DNA of 64,000 bases from Saturnia japonica (Eukaryota; Arthropoda; Insecta; Lepidoptera; Saturniidae). The DNA lies in NCBI GenBank assembly GCA_033032175.1, contig CM065324.1:3968001-4032000 (forward strand), written 5' to 3'. The notes under the pieces were generated by a model. It did not search any database. It was not told where the DNA came from and saw only the letters and a program-made list of their open reading frames with translations. The position numbers and the translations under genes were made by a program. Shown here piece after piece: positions 1-9,320 of this stretch. Positions within the stretch are counted from its first letter, which is position 1, and each line of letters begins with the position of its first letter.

Positions 1-914
1 ACTACACTGAACTAACTGGAATAATGCATTTATGGTGATAATCTCGTCACAGTGATTATATTTTCTATTGACGTATTTCGGAATCAGCTAATGTAAATCT
101 AGCTGCTGGCTTGCACACATGACATGACGCATGCCAGCGATGATTGGCGATGGATGGCAGATCTCTCGGTGGTCACCCTTGTTTTATTATTGTACCTTGC
201 TTACCAAGGAACCATGACGTCACAATTAAAAATGTATTTTAAGTTATGACGAAGAATGTATTTGACAGTTAAGTTGAAGTAATTGTGTAGCCGCTTGGTA
301 TAGTAGTACAAGATCGTTCGCGACCGTCCTATGTTTCCGACCGACGTTGGCGGGGGCGAGGTACTACTTTCGAAAACGGGGGAGGGTAATGTAGCTAGGA
401 AGGGACACGCGTGCAATTGCGTGACGTAGGCGCGCAGTCACAGTACACTAAAGTAAACAGTATTACGTCTTCATACAAACGGCTGAAACGAAATGTAGGT
501 AAACTTCTGTAAACAATAGTACAAAATACATGATCAAGTTATAAATAGCACCGTCATAAACGTGGAAGCCCATTAATCTTCATAAACTGGGTCTATCTCC
601 AACTGACAAAGCTTACGTCGCGTCGTGTCCATTAACGTAGAAATATTCGTGGCATGCACAAGTAAAGAAATTCCTCGTGATCTATAGAACTATAAGTTGG
701 TATTTTTTCTAATGTTCTGCCACAGATTTGTGTATCTGCGTGTCCACAGAGTATTTAATTTATTTTTCTTTTTTAAAATAATAATGTATATAATAATAAT
801 AATAATAATATTTATATTAAAAGACGTAAATCTAGAGTTTACGTTTAGAGGGCGTCATACGTACATTGAAGTTTCTCAAAGATTCAACATCGAACACATT
901 ATCTATCTATACAA
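1..914. other. AT-rich stretch without a recognised gene
   Basis: I see no protein I recognise on either strand. The short open frames here are low complexity or have no motif. A short GC-richer island at about 330-430 has no assignable function. A TAA/ATA microsatellite lies near 783-811. Confidence 0.5.
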
Positions 915-1492
915 ATAATAAAATTGAAGTGTCTGTTTGTAATGTCCAAATAATAGCTTTTTACTAAATGCATATCAAAGTATATACGATACCTTTATCA
1001 AAACACCCATTTTAAAATTTTTTGTCTGTCTGTTTGTTCCGGGTAATCTCCGAAACGGTTGGACCAATTTTGACGGCATTTTCACTGGTAGATAGCTGAT
1101 TTCATAGGGAGTAAATTATGCAAATTTTATTTTATAAAAATAATTAGGTTTCCGCACAAATAAAAAAACTGGTCATGGTGAATCAATTCGGGCGCTTAAA
1201 TGGCTTACGCTATGTGAACCATAAGAGATATAGCAGTAGTGTTTTGATGTTCATAAGTGCCTTCTTAGGGCCTAAATTTAATAAAGATGATTTTGATTTT
1301 GAATTAATGTACTACATAATTAGAAGACATTAAAAATACCTACAAAAAAGTCAACAAGAGTTATACGTCTATCTTGTAAGGAACACTCACAATAAGCATT
1401 TTTGTCTTTAAAATATCCGGGTAGCGAGGGAGCAAGATTCGCGCGGGCATTCTGTAGTCCACATGAGCGAAGCCGCCGTCACAGCTAATACT
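905..1492 (+). repeat. Interspersed repeat family H, copy 1, with a nested LINE tail
   Basis: The same sequence recurs at 14880-15397 (plus), 13605-14105 (minus), 6655-6806 (minus, cut by the gap) and as a fragment near 46122. It starts with AATAAAATTGAAGTGTCTG and ends near an ATTCTGTAGTCCAC block followed by a GC-rich tail containing CACAGCTA. The better end at 15397 reads CACAGCTAGT, which resembles the CTRR-T terminus of Helitrons. I therefore suspect a non-autonomous Helitron-related repeat, without seeing a Rep/helicase gene. This copy carries about 70 extra bases at 1236-1304 that the 14.9-kb copy lacks. Confidence 0.6.
1236..1304 (+). repeat. Very short 5'-truncated LINE tail
   Basis: Aligned with the 14.9-kb copy of repeat family H, this segment is an extra insert. 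It contains CATAAGTGCCTTCTTAGGGC, then an AATAAA signal, then GATTTTGATTTTGAA, the layout of a LINE 3' end with its terminal tandem repeat. A second related tail lies on the minus strand at about 11125-11178. Both are only tails, as expected of extreme 5' truncation during target-primed reverse transcription. Confidence 0.55.
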
Positions 1493-1562
1493 TAGTAATT
1501 CCAAATCACCTGAATATTTAAAGACACTATTTCAGTCTCTCGCCGACATGCATAAGAGATAG

Positions 1563-1727
1563 GTAAGATCTTCTGATTCTCTAATTCTCGGTATACCAAG
1601 TCATCATACTAATTTCCGCGACCGATCTTTCGCCGTAACAGCAGCACGACTGTGGAATTCGCTTCCTATCAACATCTTAGCCAACTCTCGGGATTCCTTC
1701 AAGTTTTCGTTACGTAGGTTTATGTAG
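1563..1727 (+). pseudogene. LINE ORF2 C-terminal fragment
   Basis: An open frame ending in TAG at 1725-1727 encodes the extreme C-terminus of a non-LTR retrotransposon polyprotein. The key segment is RSFAVTAARLWNSLP, a conserved block found downstream of the reverse transcriptase in jockey/CR1-type insect LINEs. It is followed by about 15 residues and the stop. The reverse transcriptase itself is absent, so this is a 5'-truncated copy. The stop is followed by a 3' UTR to 1828 whose polyadenylation signal was hit by the gypsy element inserted at 1829. The precise clade is uncertain. Confidence 0.7.
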
Positions 1728-1828
1728 GTTTTAGGTAAGCAATATACCTTTCTCTTACTCCCCTGGAAGACTGGTAGAGATTACTTTTTAGCATTAAGTC
1801 CTCCAATTGTACTTTTATGTGTGCAATA
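1728..1828 (+). other. 3' UTR of the LINE, interrupted at its poly(A) signal
   Basis: This LINE tail ends GTGCAATA immediately before the 5' LTR. After the 3' LTR the sequence resumes CAATAAAGAATAT at 6432. Removing the gypsy element and one CAATA gives GTGCAATAAAGAAT, so the insertion point lies within the AATAAA polyadenylation signal. That is direct evidence that the LINE was here before the gypsy element. Confidence 0.75.
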
Positions 1829-1975
1829 TGTAGTGTATTAAGAGTATTTTATATGTAGGTACATAGAAATAAAGATACAGTTATGTGGGGTGGAGGGTAC
1901 ATGTTTCAGTATGAAATAAATGTCTGACAGTGCACGAGTGTTTTAGTTTAAATCTAAATTATCCGAGATATTACA
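1829..1975 (+). repeat. 5' LTR of the Mag-like gypsy element
   Basis: It starts TGTAGTGTATTAAG and ends GATATTACA, with the usual TG...CA ends. It contains an AATAAA-like signal (GAAATAAAG) and is repeated with one visible difference (CAGTATG here, CACTATG there) at 6285-6431. Confidence 0.95.
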
Positions 1976-1976
1976 G

Positions 1977-1987
1977 TGGCGACGAGG
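1977..1987 (+). other. Probable primer binding site
   Basis: TGGCGACGAGG begins one base after the 5' LTR and starts with TGG, the complement of a tRNA CCA end. I cannot name the primer tRNA with confidence. The site abuts the gag start codon at 1988, so the leader is unusually short. Confidence 0.6.
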
Positions 1988-4132
1988 ATGTCGATCGGCA
2001 AAATAACCGAATTTAATTTAAAAACAGGTTCATGGAACTTGTATACTGATCGCATGGACATGTTTATGAAGGTGAATAATGTAGCTGAAAACCTACAATT
2101 ACCGACCATGATTGCGGTGATGGGAGACGACGCCTACGAACTGTTGGTAAATTTATCAAGTCCTAAAAGACCTGCGGAGTTGACCTACAAAGAGGCCAAG
2201 GAATTGTTGAGTGCACATTTACAGCCGAAACCATCTGTCTTAGCAGAAAGATTTCGATTTCGTCAGAGACGGCAACAAGCTGACGAAAGTATCACCGAAT
2301 ATGTAGCAGAACTTAAGAAGTTAGCATTACAATGTAAGTTCAACGATACATTAAATGGCAATTTACGGGATCAGTTCGTTTGTGGAGTTAAAGGTGACGT
2401 CATTCGTCAACGACTTTTCGCTGAGGACGAAAATTTAACATTTACGGATTCAGTTAAGATTGCAACGTCACTCGAGGCGGCAGAAAGAGACGCGGCAGCC
2501 GTGGATACAGTAACGGATAAGCTACAGAGTATTGGGGTTCATACTGTGTATGCTCGCGGAACCTACAGCGGGCGAGATCGTCGTGGTCGTTTACAGAACG
2601 GGCCAACGCTACGCCGGGAACAAATGCTGGCAGGAGATAACTGCAGGGGCTGTGGAGCGACAGGTCATAATTATAAATTTTGTCGTTTCCGGAATTACGT
2701 GTGTAGCCGGTGCAAATGTGCGGGCCACATACGGCGGATGTGTCCGGCTGGCGGAGCGAGTGCAGCCAGCGGAGCGGGTCCGATCGGTGGAGCGGGTCCG
2801 ACTGGCGGAGCGGGTCCGGCCTGCGGAGCGGCTGCGGCCGGCTCGGTATCGAGTCCTGCCGGCGCTGCGGGAGCAAGCAAATCGAGGTTGGCTTGCGGTC
2901 GGGGATTTTACTACGGCGAGACGGAGGGCGATCAGGTGGTAGTATCTTCTAACGAAGACTGCGAGGAAGATGGTGTCTACTTAAATCAGATCGGACTAAG
3001 GAATTACAAAGCTGTGAGTTTACCATTATCTATTGATGGAAAAATTATATACATGGAAATAGATACCGGTACACCAATTTCATGTATCAGTAAAGATACA
3101 TATGTTAAATATTTTAGTAATAAGTTCATACAGCCCTACAATATATGTTTAAAATTTTATGATGGTTCTAGTATTCGACCGTTAGGGTATATTAAGCCGT
3201 CAGTACGGTATCTAGATAAAGTTAAGAACTTAGAATTGTTTGTTATTGATGGGGGTACAACTTCGTTACTGGGTAGGCAGTGGTTGACGGAATTGAAAAT
3301 AAATATTCCTACTTTTAATTGTTTTAATAGTAAATTATATGAAGAAACTACGATGAAGCATAATATTGAGCATGTTGAAAATCACGTATGTAAACTGATC
3401 GACAGATTTAAGCAGTTGTTCGATGGCAGTCTGGGAAGGTTCACGGGAGGCAAGGCGAAGTTGCGGGTGCGCGATAACGCGGTACCGGTGTTCAGTCGCG
3501 CGCGGCCACTGCCATTCGCGCTACGCGATCGCGTTGATGCTGAGCTCGACGCGATGCTGCGTGCCGGAGTCATCGAGCCGGTTGACTGCTCCGACTGGGC
3601 CTCACCGCTCGTTCCCGTTAATAAGCCGGACGGTTCGCTCAGGGTTTGCGTTGATTATAAGTCTACTTTAAATCCCGCATTGATGGTCGATCGATATCCT
3701 TTGCCCCGTTTCGACGATGTACTGGTAGTATTGAACGGAGCTCAATATTTTAGTAAATTAGATTTATCTCAATCGTATAATCAAATAGAACTGGACGAAT
3801 CAAAAAAATACACAGTTATCAATACGCATCGTGGCTTATTTCGATACAATCGTTTAGTTTTTGGTTTGTCCTCGAGTCCGGGAATTTTCCAACGTATCAT
3901 GACCAACCTGTTCACGGGAATACCGAACGTGGCTGTCTTTATCGACGATGTTATAATTGGAGGTCGTACGAAGTCGGAACACTTAAACGCGCTCGAACTA
4001 GTGTTTCAGCGTTTACTTGAAAATGGACTACGCCTTAAAAAAAAACAAAATGCGTTTTCTTGGTACAAGAAGTATCCTATCTCGGGTACGTTCTCTCTAA
4101 GGATGGTCTCAGAGCAGATCCAAAGAAAATAG
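1988..4132 (+). CDS. gag-pol: Gag-protease-reverse transcriptase frame of the gypsy element (truncated by a frame break)
   Basis: Encodes the particle protein and the first part of the replication enzymes. I start it at the ATG at 1988; an earlier in-frame GTG at 1976 overlaps the primer site. Residues 1-200 are a Gag domain without obvious membrane segments. Two zinc knuckles of the form CX2CX4HX4C lie at about 219-252 (CRGCGATGHNYKFC and CSRCKCAGHIRRMC). A Gly/Ala-rich linker made of 18-bp tandem units follows. The protease active site DTG is near residue 359 (MEIDTGTPIS). The reverse transcriptase has KLDLSQSYNQ and an FIDD catalytic box near residue 651, with Phe where Tyr is commoner. 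The frame leaves the family sequence at the A9 run at 4037-4045 and ends about 28 codons later at an unrelated stop. The remaining pol continues in the next frame. Confidence 0.9.
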   Translation: MSIGKITEFNLKTGSWNLYTDRMDMFMKVNNVAENLQLPTMIAVMGDDAYELLVNLSSPKRPAELTYKEAKELLSAHLQPKPSVLAERFRFRQRRQQADESITEYVAELKKLALQCKFNDTLNGNLRDQFVCGVKGDVIRQRLFAEDENLTFTDSVKIATSLEAAERDAAAVDTVTDKLQSIGVHTVYARGTYSGRDRRGRLQNGPTLRREQMLAGDNCRGCGATGHNYKFCRFRNYVCSRCKCAGHIRRMCPAGGASAASGAGPIGGAGPTGGAGPACGAAAAGSVSSPAGAAGASKSRLACGRGFYYGETEGDQVVVSSNEDCEEDGVYLNQIGLRNYKAVSLPLSIDGKIIYMEIDTGTPISCISKDTYVKYFSNKFIQPYNICLKFYDGSSIRPLGYIKPSVRYLDKVKNLELFVIDGGTTSLLGRQWLTELKINIPTFNCFNSKLYEETTMKHNIEHVENHVCKLIDRFKQLFDGSLGRFTGGKAKLRVRDNAVPVFSRARPLPFALRDRVDAELDAMLRAGVIEPVDCSDWASPLVPVNKPDGSLRVCVDYKSTLNPALMVDRYPLPRFDDVLVVLNGAQYFSKLDLSQSYNQIELDESKKYTVINTHRGLFRYNRLVFGLSSSPGIFQRIMTNLFTGIPNVAVFIDDVIIGGRTKSEHLNALELVFQRLLENGLRLKKKQNAFSWYKKYPISGTFSLRMVSEQIQRK
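2750..2850 (+). repeat. 18-bp tandem repeat encoding a Gly/Ala/Pro linker
   Basis: About five imperfect copies of GGCGGAGCGGGTCCGACT lie directly downstream of the second zinc knuckle and encode (S/G)GAGPxG-type hexapeptides. The phase is kept, so the array stays open in the gag-pol frame. It also makes long spurious open frames on both strands. Confidence 0.8.
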
Positions 4133-6204
4133 AAGCCGTCAGTAAAATACCGAGTCCACAAAACGTGTCCGAGTTGCGTTCGTTTTTGGGTCTAGCCAAT
4201 TTCTTTTCAAAGTTTATTCATAATTTTAGCCACAGACTAGTTCCCTTATATAATCTACTTAGGAAGAGGGTTCCATGGCACTGGTCTCTTGATTGTAAAG
4301 AGTCTTTTGAAGGGATCAAAAGAAGTTTAATTAGTTCACAAGTATTAGCACATTATGATCCAAATAAAGAGTTGATAGTGACGTGTGATGCGAGTGCGGC
4401 GGGGCTGGGGGGCGTACTGTCACAGCCGACCGCGAACGGCACGGAGCGCCCCGTGGCCTTCGTGTCTCGTACACTCACCAGTGCTGAGAAAAACTACTCC
4501 CAAATACACAAGGAGGCATTGGCAATAATTTTTAGTGTAAAAAAGTTTCATCAATATATTTATGGCCGACATTTTATTCTTCGAACTGATCATAAACCTT
4601 TAGTTTCCATATTCGGATCAAATACAGGGATTCCCACAATGACGGCTAGTCGTATGCAGAGATGGGCTATAATTCTATCTGCGTATAATTATGATATTGA
4701 GTACATTCGTACGACACAAAACAGCGCGGACGGGTTGTCGCGATTGCCGGTGCCAGATAAGAATTCGGTTTCTCAAAAATCACCAGAGCAAACTTATTTG
4801 CACTTTGCTCAGGACGTATTTTTGTTAAATCACAAGGATATTAGGAAGGGTACGGTAAAAGATAGTATTTGTAGTAGAGTGTTAGCTTACATTAGAGATG
4901 GGTGGCCGGAGAAGTGTGAGATAGTAGGTATGCAGCCATACTTCAATCGGAAAAATGAGTTATATGAAGAGTTAGGATGTATAATGTGGGGTCATAGGGT
5001 GGTAATTCCGGAAAATTGTAGGGGAAAAGTTTTAACTCTATTGCATGAACCTCACATGGGTATCGTAAAATCGAAGTCATTGGCTCGTAGTTACGTATGG
5101 TGGGCAGGTTTAGACGAGGCTATCGAGGTGATGTGTCGCGGGTGCAAGACGTGCGCAGCGCACGCGGATGCGCCACCCAAGCAAACACCACGACCGTGGC
5201 CATGGCCTAGTAGGCCTTGGTCGCGAATACATTTAGACTTCATGGGTCCAATTTTTGGGAAAACTTACCTGGTGGTAGTCGATGCAATGTCTAAATGGAT
5301 CGAAGTGTTTAATGTAGCCAGTACTGCAGCGAGTAGTACGTTAGAAAAGTTAAATGAGCTTTGTAGTAGGTGGGGTCTACCCCGACAAATAGTAACAGAT
5401 AACGGTCCTCCTTTTACCAGCAAAGAATTCGAAAAATTTGTTCAGACTCATGGAATAGAACACATATTTACAGCTCCATACCATCCAGCATCGAACGGTG
5501 CCGCTGAAAATGCAGTTAGAACCATTAAAAGAGTTGTCAAAAAGGCAGTGTTTGAAAAGGAAAATATCACACAGGCATTGAATACATATCTTTTATACTA
5601 TCGGAATACCGAACATGCGTCTACTGGCGAGTGTCCAGCCGTTTATATGTTAGGTAGGCGATTAAGAACGCGATTAGATATTATTAAGCCCAATAGGGAA
5701 TTACGAGTAAAACAAGCGCAGCAGCGACAAGTATTAGACGCGGGGGGCGCGGAAAGAGTAGTAGATGCGGAGGAGGATATTTGGTATCGCCAATATCTCA
5801 AAGGGGAGAAATGGCTTCCAGGTAGAGTGGAAGCTTGCAGTGGACCGTCTAATTATAAGGTAACCGATGAGCAGGGTAATCGAGTACATCGTCATATCGA
5901 TCAGCTAAAGCGGAGGACTAGGAATTCCTTAGTTTGCCCAAATATAGGCCAACATATGGATAGCGAACGCGAGCGGGACCGAGTGGAGAGATCGCAGCCG
6001 GAGCGGGCGAAAGAGAACGATGATCAGCCACCAGATTTAGACCAAAGTTCGAAAGCTACTCGGGATACAAACAGTGCATCAGAATCCCGTGAACCTCTTC
6101 AAGATAACCCGTCTACACCATTACCTGTACAGCAACCTGTATTAATAAGTAAATCTCGGCCTGTTAGAAAATGTACAATGAAAAAGCCAAACTATAAAGA
6201 ATAA
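4045..6204 (+). CDS. pol: Pol continuation: RT thumb, RNase H and integrase of the gypsy element
   Basis: This frame is open from just after the A9 run to TAA at 6202-6204 and directly continues the reverse transcriptase (SYLGYVLSKDGL motif). RNase H follows with its acidic residues visible in LIVTCDASAAGLG, IHKEALAI, RTDHKPL and NSADGLSR. The integrase has an HHCC zinc-binding region (LLHEPHMG ... CRGCKTC) and an intact DD35E core: LDFMGP, TDNGPPF, and the Glu in NGAAEN exactly 35 residues after the second Asp. A GPY/F-like module (GPSNYKV ... HIDQLKRR) and a charged tail close the protein. There is no ATG near the start; the natural product would be made as part of Gag-Pol. Apart from the frame break I see no inactivating change in this half. 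Confidence 0.92.
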   Translation, partial: TKCVFLVQEVSYLGYVLSKDGLRADPKKIEAVSKIPSPQNVSELRSFLGLANFFSKFIHNFSHRLVPLYNLLRKRVPWHWSLDCKESFEGIKRSLISSQVLAHYDPNKELIVTCDASAAGLGGVLSQPTANGTERPVAFVSRTLTSAEKNYSQIHKEALAIIFSVKKFHQYIYGRHFILRTDHKPLVSIFGSNTGIPTMTASRMQRWAIILSAYNYDIEYIRTTQNSADGLSRLPVPDKNSVSQKSPEQTYLHFAQDVFLLNHKDIRKGTVKDSICSRVLAYIRDGWPEKCEIVGMQPYFNRKNELYEELGCIMWGHRVVIPENCRGKVLTLLHEPHMGIVKSKSLARSYVWWAGLDEAIEVMCRGCKTCAAHADAPPKQTPRPWPWPSRPWSRIHLDFMGPIFGKTYLVVVDAMSKWIEVFNVASTAASSTLEKLNELCSRWGLPRQIVTDNGPPFTSKEFEKFVQTHGIEHIFTAPYHPASNGAAENAVRTIKRVVKKAVFEKENITQALNTYLLYYRNTEHASTGECPAVYMLGRRLRTRLDIIKPNRELRVKQAQQRQVLDAGGAERVVDAEEDIWYRQYLKGEKWLPGRVEACSGPSNYKVTDEQGNRVHRHIDQLKRRTRNSLVCPNIGQHMDSERERDRVERSQPERAKENDDQPPDLDQSSKATRDTNSASESREPLQDNPSTPLPVQQPVLISKSRPVRKCTMKKPNYKE

Positions 6205-6274
6205 GAACCATGTATTACTATGATTGTAAAATAATAATAAATAATTGTTTTAGGTAGCTGTAAGGTTAATTAAG

Positions 6275-6284
6275 TGTGGAGAGA
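6275..6284 (+). other. Polypurine tract
   Basis: The purine-rich stretch GTGGAGAGA directly precedes the 3' LTR at 6285, where plus-strand priming occurs in LTR retroelements. It is short and contains one pyrimidine. Confidence 0.55.
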
Positions 6285-6431
6285 TGTAGTGTATTAAGAG
6301 TATTTTATATGTAGGTACATAGAAATAAAGATACAGTTATGTGGGGTGGAGGGTACATGTTTCACTATGAAATAAATGTCTGACAGTGCACGAGTGTTTT
6401 AGTTTAAATCTAAATTATCCGAGATATTACA
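6285..6431 (+). repeat. 3' LTR of the Mag-like gypsy element
   Basis: 147 bp, the same as the 5' LTR except for one base that I can see. It is followed by the target duplication CAATA. Confidence 0.95.
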
Positions 6432-6654
6432 CAATAAAGAATATATAAATAATTTTAATAACATTCAAATAATGTTTATTTACTAAACGCGCCAGTACTA
6501 GGTACTTGTTTACCGAGTTACTATAAGGCATAACGTGTAACGCTTTTGAACTATCCTCTTCGAATTCCCTCCGTTATGTAAAGGACAATCAACTCGGTCG
6601 TGAGTCCATTGTGTTAATTGTGTTTAAACATAATTAATAATATTTTAAACTAGC

Positions 6655-6806
6655 TGTGCTCGCGGCCGCGGCTTCGCTCACACGGACTACAGAATGCCAT
6701 CGAACGGGCACATGCGCGAATCTTGCTCCCCGCTCCTGGATATTTTAAAGACAAAAATGTTTAGTTCCTAAGAACATAGATATCACCCTCTCTCGCTGAC
6801 TTTCTT
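6655..6806 (-). repeat. Repeat family H, truncated by the assembly gap
   Basis: On the minus strand this matches the GC-rich end of family H. On the plus strand it reads AGCTGTGCTCGCGGCC, then GGACTACAGAATGCCAT, then an ATTTTAAAGACAAAAATG block, as in the copy at 13605-14105. It runs into the run of N. Confidence 0.7.
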
Positions 6807-6906
6807 NNNNNNNNNNNNNNNNNNNNNNNNNNNNNNNNNNNNNNNNNNNNNNNNNNNNNNNNNNNNNNNNNNNNNNNNNNNNNNNNNNNNNNNNNNNNNN
6901 NNNNNN
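6807..6906. other. Assembly gap of 100 N
   Basis: Exactly 100 N bases, a conventional placeholder for a gap of unknown size. It falls inside a repeat, where assembly is most likely to fail. Confidence 0.98.
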
Positions 6907-9260
6907 AATGTGTTTTAAAAATAAGTAATAATTTTTTTTTCATTATTTGTTTCACTGGTATTTTTATACTTTATATGGATAGGTGAAGTAAGGTGGTTAA
7001 GACATTATAATATAAACAAGTATTATGTATGCTAATAGGTGGGTACTATTTCTATATGTAGATTATTCCAATCACGGAAAGTTAAAATTAAACACACCTA
7101 TATGAGATCCACTATTGTTGGCCCCCAATTACATCTCATGGACACCTTTTTTCACATGGATCTCGACACTGATCGTCGTCAACATCTGGCGGTCGATATA
7201 GACCACTTTGGGAAATTGGGAATCACTGGTATAACTGATAATAATACGGTAAAAGCTATAAAAATTCAGTTTATTACAAGTTCGACGTGGTAAATTGTGG
7301 TATATTAATTGGATAACGAAGCTAAACATACGCGGTTTGAGTCATAGAGAAATTTAAATTAATTCTTTCGGGGATTAACAGTTTACCCTGTTGATCCGGC
7401 GAAACGATTGCGTTTTATCTGATTCATAAACAGTCATAAACGACACTAATCGAAGCCAATAAGAATGAGTCTTTATAGACGATCGTCATCACTACACATA
7501 TTAAACAAAATCTATAAATACCAGGTGTAAAATATTAACACATCGACATATCAAAATTTCGATGTTTTATCGGTTTTCGATATGAAAGTTATCTATTTTG
7601 TGCTTCGAGGTTTTGATACCTCGAGAAAAATAAGATTATATTTTCGATCTAATTTTTTTTTTTGTCCTATCATTGCAAAGTGACTACACTGTACCTGATG
7701 ATGGGATCTACAATCCATCGTCACTGTCATACCGGCCTGCTCAAATGTCAAATGAAGGACTCCATATTGTAGGAAGGAGGGAACAATAATTACACAGCTT
7801 CACAGTACGGCAAAGATAAAACGAGGAGAACTTCCAGCAAGTATAATAACACAGGATAAGTAAGAAGTTCTTTGTAGGCAATCTGTTCTCCCTAATTTGT
7901 GACTATATACCCAGATGTTCTTGTACACTTTTATTGCGCAACTGTAAATAAAAATTCATTATCTTATTTAAATTGACGTTATAGCTTGTTACCACTTATT
8001 TGTGTTTAAGTAGGTATTTAATTACTTACTTCCTCATTTTTCAAAATTTAAGCAATAGTATGAATCCACATACAGGTCTCGACGCAACAAGTTTTTTATT
8101 TCTTTCAAGCATACACGTAACCTGAAGTATTTGATTTTTAAAATAAATTTTATTAGATACTAGAAGAATTAAAGTTACCGATGTAATACTCAGAGTTTCT
8201 AGATTTAACCAGCAGGACACATAGCTCCTAGAACGGATGAACGATGGGTCGACGCGAGCAACATAGGGCCGGTCGCTATGACGATCTTTTTGCGGAGCCT
8301 ATATCCACCAGTTGTCATCTTTTGTTCTACCCGATCTGATTTCTCATCAGCAATATCTCAAAAATTTCAACCCCCTTAGGGGATGAATTTAGAATATTCC
8401 TATCTTAGTATTTACCTGCCATATACATACAAGGAACTGATGTGCAAAATTTCATGCTTCTAAACTCTTCGGTTTAAGCTGCGCATTGTCTGTAAGTAAG
8501 GCGTAAGAAATTTATCAAATAGACATAAAAATATTGAGACAATCAATAGGTAAAAAGAACTAGAAATATTAATATATGATTTTTTAAACAACTTTTTATA
8601 GACCTTGATTACGATATAAGATTAAAGTAATTATCAAGATAAATCCAATAAATTTAAACACGACTAGGACATCTGTTTTATTCAGGCATTACTATAGCCA
8701 GGATCTGGGTTAATTATTAGATCAGTTCAATAATATCATTTTATAGCATTCCCAAAGAAGTTACATATTTATTCGAAATTTCAGCTCAAACGGTTAAAGG
8801 AAGTGGTTAAAAATATAGTTGCGAGATTGCATAGGTACATACTTGTATAACGAGTTAAATTAAAGCTTATTATTACACACATCATGTATATGAAATGGCT
8901 TTAACTGCACTTTACAAAGTAAATTTAAAATTTAAAACTCCCAACACAAGAAACATTCATCGAGACTCTATGAGTCCCAATGAGTCCAACAAACACGATA
9001 TCTCTGATGTATGTTGGTGAGGAGTTAGGTATCCTGCAGATTCCAGTTGTCACTGCAACATCATATCAAGGTTACCGTGTTCTTTCTAATATTATTGAAG
9101 TAACAGAATACTAAATTTCGATTCAATTAGACCTGTTAAAGATGCTCACATGCATTTATTAACTACAAAAAAGCAGATAATTTTCAAACGACTGAACAGA
9201 TTTTTTTGAATCGTAGAAATACAGGAAAGATCAAGTTACCTGTCAAATAAACAAAATAAA
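6907..9260. other. AT-rich stretch with one degenerate repeat, no gene seen
   Basis: Short open frames such as that at 7039-7293 show no motif. A block at about 8340-8520 (CAACCCCCTTAGGGGATGAA, then AAATTTCATGCTTCTAA) looks like a common insect interspersed repeat, but I found no second copy in the window. Confidence 0.4.
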
Positions 9261-9264
9261 AGAA

Positions 9265-9320
9265 TGTGGTGTGGTGGGACACCAGGTAGGAACGAAGTTC
9301 CTTCGGCTAATGTACAATCG
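9265..9320 (+). repeat. Short repeat family D, copy 1
   Basis: GGTGGGACACCAGGTAGGAA followed by AAGTTCCTT is matched in inverse orientation near 28665-28715 (AAGGAACTTCC, then GGGTGTCCCGCGACCA). Only about 50 bp are shared, so its origin is unknown. Confidence 0.45.

Larger units (their letters stand above)
1829..6431 (+). mobile_element. Ty3/gypsy LTR retrotransposon, nearly complete (Mag-like)
   Basis: A 4.6-kb element bounded by two 147-bp LTRs (1829-1975 and 6285-6431) and a perfect 5-bp target duplication, CAATA, at 1824-1828 and 6432-6436. The coding order is Gag with two CCHC knuckles, aspartic protease, reverse transcriptase, RNase H and integrase, which is the Ty3/gypsy order. Gag and Pol share one reading frame through most of the reverse transcriptase; a single frame break at a run of nine A bases (4037-4045) splits the product. 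The LTRs differ at one noticeable position, pointing to a recent insertion. No envelope gene is present between integrase and the 3' LTR. The Mag lineage is suggested by the short LTRs and the fused Gag-Pol, and is the least certain part of the call. Confidence 0.93.

Noticed and set aside
2454..2952. Several long open frames on both strands overlapping gag
   Set aside because: They are shadows of the GC-rich 18-bp tandem array and have repetitive Arg/Pro/Ser-rich text without any motif.
4037..4045. Programmed -1 frameshift in the gypsy element
   Set aside because: The run of A could slip, but it lies inside the reverse transcriptase, between the catalytic box and the thumb, where no functional split is expected; Gag and Pol are already in one frame upstream. 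An indel or sequence error is simpler.
7039..7293. An 84-codon frame with His/Asp-rich text
   Set aside because: No family resemblance, an unlikely start and AT-rich surroundings; treated as chance.
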